From Actinomycetota bacterium (GTDB taxonomy: Bacteria > Actinomycetota > Actinomycetes > JACCUZ01), in the NCBI GenBank assembly GCA_030841245.1, contig JAVEDG010000160.1, positions 1-9,844 of the forward strand: a DNA stretch of 9,844 bases, in the 5' to 3' direction. This document shows, in pieces, positions 1 through 5,701 of this stretch. The notes below the pieces were generated by a model, which was not told the origin of the DNA, searched no databases, and saw only the letters and a program-made list of their open reading frames with translations. Every line of letters starts with the position of its first letter. The first letter of the stretch is position 1. The position numbers were made by a program, and so were the translations under genes.

Positions 1-1182
1 GACGTGGCGGTGCTCGAGCAGCGGCGGGTCGAGCACGCCGACCGCCCGTTGCTCATCGGCGCGTTCTCCGCGGCGTCCAACGTGACCGGCATCGTCAGCG
101 ACACCCACCGCATCGCGGACCTGCTGCACCGGCACGACGCCCTGTCGTTCTGGGACTGTGCTGCGGCCGCGCCGTACGTCGACATCGAGATGAGCCGCGC
201 CTGCGACGAGCACCCGGGCTGCCACAAGGACGCGGTGTTCCTCTCGCCGCACAAGTTCATCGGCGGCCCGGGGACCCCCGGCGTTCTCGCCGTACGCCGG
301 GAGCTGCTCACCAACCGGGTGCCCGTTGTCCCGGGCGGCGGCACCGTGGCCTACGTCAACCCGCTCGAGCACCACTACATCGACGATCCGGCCCATCGCG
401 AGGAAGGCGGCACCCCCGCCATCGTCGAGTCGATCCGCGCCGGGCTGGTGTTCCAGCTCAAGGAGTCGGTGGGCACCGACACCATCCGAGCGCGGGAGGA
501 GGAGCTGCTCCGACGAGCCGTCGACGCCTGGCGGCAGGTGCCGAGCATCGAGATCCTCGGCAACCTCGACGCCGAGCGGCTCTCCATCGTGTCGTTCGTC
601 GTACGCCGGCCGGGCGGGCGCTACCTGCACCACAACTTCGTGGTGGCGGTGCTCAACGACCTCTTCGGCATCCAGTCGCGCGGCGGCTGCTCGTGCGCCG
701 GCCCCTACGGCCACCGGTTGCTGGGCATCGACATCGAGCGGTCCCACGAGTTCGAGCGCGAGATCACCCACGGCTGTGAGGGCATCAAGCCCGGCTGGGT
801 GCGGATCAACTTCAACTACTTCATCAGCGACGCCGTCCTCGACTACGTCGTGGCCGCGGTCCGGCTGGTGGCCGAGCAGGGGTGCCGGCTGCTGCCGGCG
901 TACCGCTTCGACCCCGCGACCGGGCTGTGGCGGCACCGGTCCGGGCCGGTCGAGCCGCCGCTGCGGCTGGAGCAGGTCGGCTACGACCCGGACACCGGCG
1001 AGATGGGCTACCCACGCCACGAGGAGCTGGCCCCGGAGTCGGCGCTGCTGGGCTATCTCGACGCCGCTGCGGATGTCTTCGGGTGCGCGTCAGAGGCCTC
1101 GGACGACGACCTGGCCGACCGGGTGTCGGCGGACTTCGAACACCTCCGTTGGTTCGAGCTACCCGCCATCTGCCTGACCTGA
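1..1182 (+). CDS. Class V aminotransferase-fold PLP enzyme, 5'-truncated
   Basis: This is the C-terminal 393 codons of a PLP-dependent enzyme of the class V aminotransferase / cysteine desulfurase fold. The frame is open from the first base, so the true start lies left of the window; the GTG at base 4 is not the start. Family marks appear in the expected order: an SAASNVTG segment (about nt 67-90), an FWDCAAAAP segment whose Asp (nt 154-156) should hold the pyridine nitrogen, and LSPHKFIGGPGTPG, whose Lys (nt 253-255) should form the Schiff base with PLP. A GGCSCAGPYG segment has a Cys (nt 694-696) that lines up with the catalytic-Cys loop of SufS-type desulfurases. The last ~100 residues extend past the usual desulfurase end and are rich in charged and aromatic residues. 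The real activity (desulfurase, lyase or transaminase) and substrate cannot be told from the sequence. The gene ends with TGA, 164 bp before the next gene, and shows no link to the tyrosine genes. Confidence 0.88.
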   Translation, partial: DVAVLEQRRVEHADRPLLIGAFSAASNVTGIVSDTHRIADLLHRHDALSFWDCAAAAPYVDIEMSRACDEHPGCHKDAVFLSPHKFIGGPGTPGVLAVRRELLTNRVPVVPGGGTVAYVNPLEHHYIDDPAHREEGGTPAIVESIRAGLVFQLKESVGTDTIRAREEELLRRAVDAWRQVPSIEILGNLDAERLSIVSFVVRRPGGRYLHHNFVVAVLNDLFGIQSRGGCSCAGPYGHRLLGIDIERSHEFEREITHGCEGIKPGWVRINFNYFISDAVLDYVVAAVRLVAEQGCRLLPAYRFDPATGLWRHRSGPVEPPLRLEQVGYDPDTGEMGYPRHEELAPESALLGYLDAAADVFGCASEASDDDLADRVSADFEHLRWFELPAICLT

Positions 1183-1203
1183 CACACGCCCCGTGGTCGC
1201 CCG

Positions 1204-1232
1204 ATGACAGATGGATGCCTTCGTGGAACTAT
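1204..1232 (+). promoter_or_regulatory. Possible promoter for the secreted protein gene
   Basis: ATGACA (1204-1209) is a 5/6 match to the TTGACA -35 box. It is followed after 17 bases by AACTAT (1227-1232), a weak -10 that keeps the A at position 2 and the T at position 6. It lies just after the stop of the upstream gene and would give a leader of roughly 105 bases holding the 1282-1301 palindrome. The -10 match is poor, so this is tentative. Confidence 0.25.
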
Positions 1233-1281
1233 TTCCGCCACAACCCTGGCGCATCGGTTGCCGTGCGGGTGAGACTGCCCC

Positions 1282-1301
1282 ACGGGCTGGATCCAGCCCG
1301 T
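1282..1301. repeat. Perfect 20-bp palindrome upstream of secreted protein gene
   Basis: ACGGGCTGGA followed directly by its reverse complement TCCAGCCCGT gives a perfect 20-bp inverted repeat, ending 45 bp before the ATG at 1347. As RNA it could fold into an 8-bp stem with a GATC loop. It could be an operator for an unknown dimeric repressor, or a terminator/attenuator for the upstream gene. No U tract follows, which argues against a classical intrinsic terminator. Confidence 0.55.
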
Positions 1302-1346
1302 CGACCCGGCGTCAAGGCGCGGCGCCCCTTCCTCCTCAGGGGAGAC

Positions 1347-3272
1347 ATGCGAAAGTCACGTCTGCTTGCGGCCTCGGCCGCCACCCTTCTCCTCGCTGCG
1401 ACCGCCACCGTGGTCGACGCGTCCGCCGGGACCGCGGGAACCGCCGGTCCCCAGAGCGTCACGAGGACCATCCACAAGGCCGGCACGGCGAGCCTGGCCA
1501 GGTCCAGCAAGACGGCCAACACCGAGGTGCTGCCCCTCGCCGGCCCGGACGCGGCCGAGGCAAGCGGCGGCCCGGTCGCCAACCGCAGCGACGCCGCGCA
1601 GGCGCAGCTCGCCGCGCGGACTCCCGCGGCGCTCAGTGGCATCGGCGCATCGAGCAGCAGCGTCACCTCCGCCCCTGGCGGGTTCAACGCCATCAACCAC
1701 CACCAGCAGCGTCTCGAGGTGGCCGGTGGCAACCAGTGGTCGCTGGAGCCCCCGGACCAGGCGCTGTGCGTCGGCAACGGCAAGGTCTTCGAGGCCGTCA
1801 ACAACGCCATCGCGGTCTACAGCTCGAACGGCACGCGGCTGGCCATCGACAGCCTGAACCACTTCTTCGGCTACGGCTTCGAGATCGACCGCACCAAGGG
1901 TGTCGCCGGTCCACAGACCACGGACCCGACCTGCCTCTACGACCCGACCACGCAGCGGTTCTTCCTGACGATCCTGACCTACTCGGCGGACGCCGCGGGC
2001 AACCCCACCGGCCCGAACACGCTGGACACCGCGGTCAGCAGCAGCAGCAACCCGCTCGACCCCTGGTCGATCTTCAAGATCGACGCCACTGACGACGGCA
2101 GCAACGGCACGCCGAACCACCCGAACTGCCCGTGCATCGGCGACTACCCGCACATCGGGGTCGACGCCAACGGCTACTACATCACCACCAACGAGTACCC
2201 CTGGTTCGTCGACGGCTTCAACGGCTCGCAGATCTACGCCATGAGCAAGACCAAGCTCGCGGCCGGCGCGACCTCCGTCCCCGTCCAGCAGTTCAGCACC
2301 GGCCGCAGCGACCCGAACGGCAACCCGGGCTTCACAGTGTGGCCGGCCCAGTCGCCGACCGCGGCGATGTACGACACCACGGCACGGGGCACCGAGTACC
2401 TCATGAGCACGGACGCCGCCGAGGAGGCCAACGGCAACGGCCAGTCGTCGAACATCGACGTCTGGTCGCTGACCAACACCCGCTCGCTGAACAGCAGCTC
2501 GGCTCCGGCGCTCGCGCTGCGCGTCAAGCCGCTCGCCGTGCACGACTACGCGGTGCCGCCGGACGCCAACCAGAAGCCCGGACCGACGCCGCTGGCCGAC
2601 TGCCTCAACCTGACCTCCTGCGCGAAGGCGGTCTGGGGCACGCCGGACAAGTTCAAGGAGCACGAGGGTCTCGTCGCCGCCCTGGACTCCCGGATGCAGC
2701 AGGTCGACTACGCCAACGGCGTGCTGTACGCCGCGCACGGCACGGCTGTCGACGTCGGCTCTCCTGCGGCGCAGAAGGCAGGCGTCGCGTGGTACATCGT
2801 CGACCCGACGACCAACGCGACCAGCGGCAACCTGTCGGTCTCCCTGGTGCACCAGGGCAGGCTCGCGGTCGCGGACAACAACCTGGTCTTCCCGGCCATG
2901 GGTGTCCGTGAGAACGGGTCGGCCGTGATCGGCCTCACGCTGGCCGGCGCGGACCACTACCCGAGCGCGGCCTACGTCAACCTGACGGCAGCAGGGGCAA
3001 CCGGCGCGGTGACCGTGGTCCAGGAGGGCGTCGGACCGGCGGACGGCTTCACCGAGTACCGCATCGCGGCGTCCCCGCCTCGGTTCGGTGACTACGGCGC
3101 CGCCGCGGTCGACCCGGCCACCGGCCACCTCTGGGTGGCGACTGAGTCGATCGCCCAGTCCTGCACCTTCTCCGAGTACCTGACCGCCCCGCTGGGTCAG
3201 TGCGTGCAGAACGGTGTCGGCACGCGGACCGCGCTGGCGAACTGGTCGACGCACATCACCGACGTCGGGTAG
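1347..3272 (+). CDS. Secreted protein of unknown function, propeller-like repeats
   Basis: 641 residues, not assigned to a named family. The ATG at 1347 is chosen because AGGGGAG (1338-1344) lies just upstream and because the protein then opens with a signal peptide: basic MRKSR, a hydrophobic stretch (about residues 6-23), then small residues with likely cleavage near 25-30. The open frame runs further upstream, but that part overlaps the previous gene. Residues ~30-115 are Ala/Ser/Thr-rich and probably unordered. From ~115 onward the protein has short beta-type segments with an Asp-x-Asn/Thr-Gly turn and aromatic ends (for example IGVDANGYYITT at 270-281 and AAVDPATGHLWVATE at 586-600), like blades of a beta-propeller. 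Eight Cys (141, 196, 261, 263, 419, 425, 606, 619) suggest disulfides in an exported protein. There is no visible LPXTG motif or C-terminal membrane anchor, so it is probably released. It appears to be a single-gene unit, closed by the hairpin at 3290-3323. Confidence 0.86.
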   Translation: MRKSRLLAASAATLLLAATATVVDASAGTAGTAGPQSVTRTIHKAGTASLARSSKTANTEVLPLAGPDAAEASGGPVANRSDAAQAQLAARTPAALSGIGASSSSVTSAPGGFNAINHHQQRLEVAGGNQWSLEPPDQALCVGNGKVFEAVNNAIAVYSSNGTRLAIDSLNHFFGYGFEIDRTKGVAGPQTTDPTCLYDPTTQRFFLTILTYSADAAGNPTGPNTLDTAVSSSSNPLDPWSIFKIDATDDGSNGTPNHPNCPCIGDYPHIGVDANGYYITTNEYPWFVDGFNGSQIYAMSKTKLAAGATSVPVQQFSTGRSDPNGNPGFTVWPAQSPTAAMYDTTARGTEYLMSTDAAEEANGNGQSSNIDVWSLTNTRSLNSSSAPALALRVKPLAVHDYAVPPDANQKPGPTPLADCLNLTSCAKAVWGTPDKFKEHEGLVAALDSRMQQVDYANGVLYAAHGTAVDVGSPAAQKAGVAWYIVDPTTNATSGNLSVSLVHQGRLAVADNNLVFPAMGVRENGSAVIGLTLAGADHYPSAAYVNLTAAGATGAVTVVQEGVGPADGFTEYRIAASPPRFGDYGAAAVDPATGHLWVATESIAQSCTFSEYLTAPLGQCVQNGVGTRTALANWSTHITDVG

Positions 3273-3289
3273 CACCGACGAGCATCGCG

Positions 3290-3323
3290 CAAGGGGTCGC
3301 GGCCTTCGGGTCGCGGCCCCTTG
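3290..3323 (+). terminator. UUCG-loop hairpin terminator
   Basis: The arms CAAGGGGTCGCGGCC (3290-3304) and GGGTCGCGGCCCCTTG (3308-3323) pair as a 15-bp stem with two G-U pairs, capped by a C(UUCG)G tetraloop. It begins 17 bases after the stop of the secreted protein gene. The bases that follow (TCGTTCGTC) are only mildly T-rich, as is common for terminators in GC-rich actinomycetes. Confidence 0.85.
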
Positions 3324-3409
3324 TCGTTCGTCCCGGGATTGCGACGGGTGTGGCTGGGCACCACTTCTCCAGACCGGCCGCGGCGGCACCCCGTCACGGC
3401 CTCTCACTT

Positions 3410-3414
3410 GGAGG
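3410..3414 (+). promoter_or_regulatory. Ribosome binding site of the microprotein gene
   Basis: GGAGG, five bases before the ATG at 3420. It is the strongest Shine-Dalgarno match in this interval. It is the main reason to accept the 30-codon frame as a gene and to start it at 3420 rather than at the TTG at 3321 in the same frame. Confidence 0.7.
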
Positions 3415-3419
3415 TCGAC

Positions 3420-3512
3420 ATGCTCACGTTGCTGATCATCATCCTGCTGATCGTGGTCGTCGCGTTCTTCGTGGTCCCGCGGCTGCGCGGGCGCGGGCGC
3501 GGCCGCCTCTGA
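3420..3512 (+). CDS. 30-residue single-pass membrane microprotein
   Basis: The protein is MLTLLIIILLIVVVAFFVVP followed by RLRGRGRGRL. Residues 2-20 form an almost pure Leu/Ile/Val/Phe membrane helix. The tail holds five Arg, which would keep the C-terminus in the cytoplasm by the positive-inside rule. A textbook GGAGG lies five bases upstream, and a strong hairpin begins 14 bases after the TGA. The upstream gene is closed by its own terminator, so this gene should have its own promoter in 3324-3409, but I cannot point to a convincing one. The function is unknown. Small single-helix proteins of this type can be stress-related, toxin-like or partners of larger membrane proteins, and nothing here decides between these. 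The GC-rich Arg/Gly tail codons could also arise by chance, which is the main doubt. Confidence 0.62.
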   Translation: MLTLLIIILLIVVVAFFVVPRLRGRGRGRL

Positions 3513-3525
3513 AACAGGGACCTAC

Positions 3526-3561
3526 CGACGACGGGCTGGCCTGCGGGTCAGCCCGTCGTCG
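3526..3561. terminator. Bidirectional hairpin terminator between convergent genes
   Basis: A 16-bp stem: the left arm is CGACGACGGGCTGGCC (3526-3541), the loop is TGCG, and the right arm is GGTCAGCCCGTCGTCG (3546-3561), with one G-U pair. It serves the microprotein gene from the left and hmgA from the right. The right arm contains the hmgA TGA (read on the minus strand at 3550-3548) and its last codons, so the hmgA 3' coding end is part of the hairpin. Confidence 0.85.
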
Positions 3562-4753
3562 AGTCCGCGCTCGGGTCGATGGTCCGGCCGGCCCAGGTCC
3601 AGGCGTAGGACGCGTCCTCGCAGGCCAGCGCCGGCCCGAGCAGGTCCAGCGGGCGGAACGTGTCCACCATGACCGCCAGCTCGTCGGTGGCCGTCTTGCC
3701 GATCGACGCCTCGACCGAGCCGGGCTGCGGGCCGTGGGTGAAGCCCGAGGGGTGCAGAGAGATCGACCCCTGCTCGATCCCCGCGCCCTTCCGGGACATG
3801 AAGTCGCCGCCCGTGTAGAAGATCACCTCGTCCGAGTCGACGTTGGCATGGTTGTACGGCGCCGGGATCCCCTCGGGGTGGTAGTCGAACAGGCGGGGCA
3901 CGAACGAGCAGATCACGAAGTTGGGGCCCTCGAACGTCTGGTGCACCGGCGGCGGCTGGTGCAGCCTGCCGGTGATCGGCTCGAAGTCGTGGATCGAGAA
4001 CACGTGGGGATAGAGGCACCCGTCCCACCCGACCACGTCGAACGGGTGGTTGGCATAGACGTAGCGAGTCCAGGCCGAGGCCGTCCCGGCGCCGCGATGC
4101 TGCACCAGCACCTCGACGTCATGGCCGTCACCGAGCATCGGCTCCCCCGGGCCGCGGATGTCGCGTTCGCAGTAAGGCGAGTGCTCCAGGAACTGTCCCT
4201 TGGCCGAGAGGTAGCGCTTCGGCGGCCGGATGTGCCCGGACGCCTCTGTCACCAACGTGCGCAGCTCGCCGTCCGGCACCCATCGGTGCGTCGTCGAGGT
4301 CGGGATCACCACGTAGTCACCGGCGCTCACCGACATGGCACCGAACACGGTCTCGACGACGGCCGAGCCGCTCTCGACGTACACGCACTCGTCGCCGATC
4401 GCGTTGCGGTACAGCGGCGAGGGCTGGTCGGCCACGGCGTAGGACAGGCGTACGTCGGCGTTGGCCAGCAGGTGCTGCCGTCCCAGCACCGGGTCGGACC
4501 CCGGTCCGTCGAGCTTGTGGGTCTTGAGGTGCCGCGGCTTCAGCGGATGGTTCGGCACCCGATCGAAGGCCGGCCCGTCGAACACCTCGCTGGAGACGAT
4601 CGCCGTGGGGAGGTGGCGGTGGTAGAGCAGCGAGGCGTCCGAGGAGAACCCCTCGACACCCATCAGCTCCTCGGCGTAGAGGCTGCCGTCGGGCTGGCGG
4701 AACTGCGTGTGCCGCTTGCGAGGGATCTCCCCGACCTGGCGGTAGTACGGCAT
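3548..4753 (-). CDS. hmgA: Homogentisate 1,2-dioxygenase
   Basis: 401 residues. This non-haem iron(II) enzyme opens the ring of homogentisate to maleylacetoacetate in the cytoplasm and is the central step of tyrosine/phenylalanine breakdown. The C-terminal cupin half carries the metal site: APYNHANVDSDE gives likely ligands His302 and Glu309, and SISLHPSGFTHGPQP gives His340. These match the His-Glu-His set of the human enzyme (His335, Glu341, His371). FDVVGWDGCLYPH (238-250) matches the conserved FDVVAWHG region, and His271 is a candidate for the active-site base. The N-terminal cupin-like half holds the GDECVYVESGSA strand (120-131). The ATG is chosen because GAGGAG lies 5 bases upstream on the minus strand and because MPYYRQVGEIPRKRHTQF is a typical start for the shorter actinobacterial form; the frame stays open upstream. 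It is transcribed away from the 4859 gene, with 105 bp between the starts, and ends in a bidirectional terminator. Confidence 0.96.
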   Translation of the reverse strand: MPYYRQVGEIPRKRHTQFRQPDGSLYAEELMGVEGFSSDASLLYHRHLPTAIVSSEVFDGPAFDRVPNHPLKPRHLKTHKLDGPGSDPVLGRQHLLANADVRLSYAVADQPSPLYRNAIGDECVYVESGSAVVETVFGAMSVSAGDYVVIPTSTTHRWVPDGELRTLVTEASGHIRPPKRYLSAKGQFLEHSPYCERDIRGPGEPMLGDGHDVEVLVQHRGAGTASAWTRYVYANHPFDVVGWDGCLYPHVFSIHDFEPITGRLHQPPPVHQTFEGPNFVICSFVPRLFDYHPEGIPAPYNHANVDSDEVIFYTGGDFMSRKGAGIEQGSISLHPSGFTHGPQPGSVEASIGKTATDELAVMVDTFRPLDLLGPALACEDASYAWTWAGRTIDPSADSTTG

Positions 4754-4782
4754 CGGTGCTCCTCGAACGACGTCGCGACGGC

Positions 4783-4814
4783 TTGCGCCATGACCTGTTG
4801 CCACCCTGCCATGA
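4783..4814. promoter_or_regulatory. Candidate control region between hmgA and the divergent operon
   Basis: The 105-bp divergent spacer contains TTGCGCCA (4783-4790), close to the TTGCGCAA at 9330-9337 in the hpd/regulator spacer. It also has two copies of GCCATGA (4787-4793 and 4808-4814) spaced 21 bp apart, about two helical turns. Both are short and could be chance. They are recorded because homogentisate genes split over two units often share a regulator. Confidence 0.3.
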
Positions 4815-4845
4815 GCCGGGGCTGCTGCGGGTGCCTGGCCGCCGA

Positions 4846-4851
4846 TAGGGT
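4846..4851 (+). promoter_or_regulatory. Leaderless-type -10 box for the 4859-6909 operon
   Basis: TAGGGT fits the TAnnnT -10 of actinobacterial housekeeping sigma factors. Its last T is eight bases before the A of the ATG at 4859, so transcription would start at or within a base of the start codon. No good Shine-Dalgarno precedes that ATG, which is what a leaderless message predicts. There is no clear -35 box. Confidence 0.55.
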
Positions 4852-4858
4852 CGAGCGC

Positions 4859-5701
4859 ATGCCAGTCCCGCCCCGCTCGCTGTTCGCCGGGCTGGTGGAC
4901 GACGCGGCGTTGTTCCCTCCCGGCAGCCTCCCCATGGCGCGGGCGCTGACCGAGCACGCGGACCACCGTCGGTCGCCGCGGGCAGATCTGATCGGCCCCT
5001 TCCTGTGCCCGGTGTCCCGCGTCGAGGAACTGCTCGACACGCTGGACCGCGACGAGGCGCTCTCGCTGTCCCTCGTCGTCGACGAGATCGGCGGGCCGAT
5101 GCACTCGGCGCTGGGCCAGGTAGACGCCGATCCACGGACCACGCTGACGGCCATCGAGGCGCCGCGGGCCGCGCTGGGCGAGCACGCCGAGCGGATCGGC
5201 GCCAACCTGGCCCAGCACCCGAGCGCGACCGGCTGCCTCGAGGTCACCCGCTCGGCGGTCGCCGAGAGCCTTGACCTGGTGGACGGTTCCGGTTGGCGCG
5301 TGGCCAAGTTCCGCACCGGAGGCACGTCCGCCGCGGCTTTCCCGAGTGAGGCGGAGCTAGCGGACTTCCTGGTCGCAGCGACCGCCCGTCGTACGCCGTT
5401 CAAGCTGACTGCGGGGCTGCACCACGCCGTGCGCAGCACCGACGGGACGACCGGGTTCGAGCAGCACGGCGTGCTCAACGTCCTGGTGGCGACCCGGGTC
5501 GCTTCCACCGGCGGCACTCCGGAAGAGGTGACCGCGGTGCTGGCCGAGCGCGACCCTGACGTGCTGACGTCCTTCGTCGCCGCCTGGGACGACACGACCT
5601 GCGCAGGGGTCCGGGCGTCGCTGCGGTCCTTCGGCTGCTGCGGCGTCGACGAGCCGATCGACGAGCTGGCCCGGCTGGGCCTGATCGAGGAGAGAGCGTG
5701 A
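4859..5701 (+). CDS. Uncharacterised protein coupled to fumarylacetoacetase
   Basis: 280 residues, not a family I can name with confidence. The sequence looks cytoplasmic, with no signal peptide or membrane helix. Segments that look like conserved active-site stretches are LFAGLVDDAALFPPGS (8-23), KFRTGG (150-155), FKLTAGLHHAVR (181-192), HGVLN (203-207) and FGCCGVDEP (258-266). The regular alternation of short hydrophobic strands ending in charged residues with helices would suit a TIM-barrel-like alpha/beta enzyme; this is inference. The start at 4859 is chosen from the -10 box eight bases upstream. In-frame ATGs at 4790 and 4811 lie upstream and would add a Cys-rich, atypical leader, so they are less likely. 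The stop overlaps the start of fumarylacetoacetase (GTGA), implying coupled translation and a role in the same pathway. No maleylacetoacetate isomerase is seen nearby, so a role around that step is possible but untested. Confidence 0.85.
   Translation: MPVPPRSLFAGLVDDAALFPPGSLPMARALTEHADHRRSPRADLIGPFLCPVSRVEELLDTLDRDEALSLSLVVDEIGGPMHSALGQVDADPRTTLTAIEAPRAALGEHAERIGANLAQHPSATGCLEVTRSAVAESLDLVDGSGWRVAKFRTGGTSAAAFPSEAELADFLVAATARRTPFKLTAGLHHAVRSTDGTTGFEQHGVLNVLVATRVASTGGTPEEVTAVLAERDPDVLTSFVAAWDDTTCAGVRASLRSFGCCGVDEPIDELARLGLIEERA

Noticed and set aside
1316..1326. GGCGC-G-GCGCC inverted repeat before the secreted protein gene
   Set aside because: Short and pure GC; expected by chance at this base composition.
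1356..3407. 683-codon open frame on the minus strand
   Set aside because: It lies opposite the secreted protein gene, is dominated by Arg/Val/Gly/Ala, has no domain pattern or ribosome site, and is explained by GC-biased codon positions of the real gene.
3200..4858. N-terminal 553 codons of the 833-codon plus-strand frame ending at 5701
   Set aside because: This part runs through two terminators and antisense to hmgA, with Arg/Val-rich filler composition. Only the last 280 codons (4859-5701) look like a real protein.
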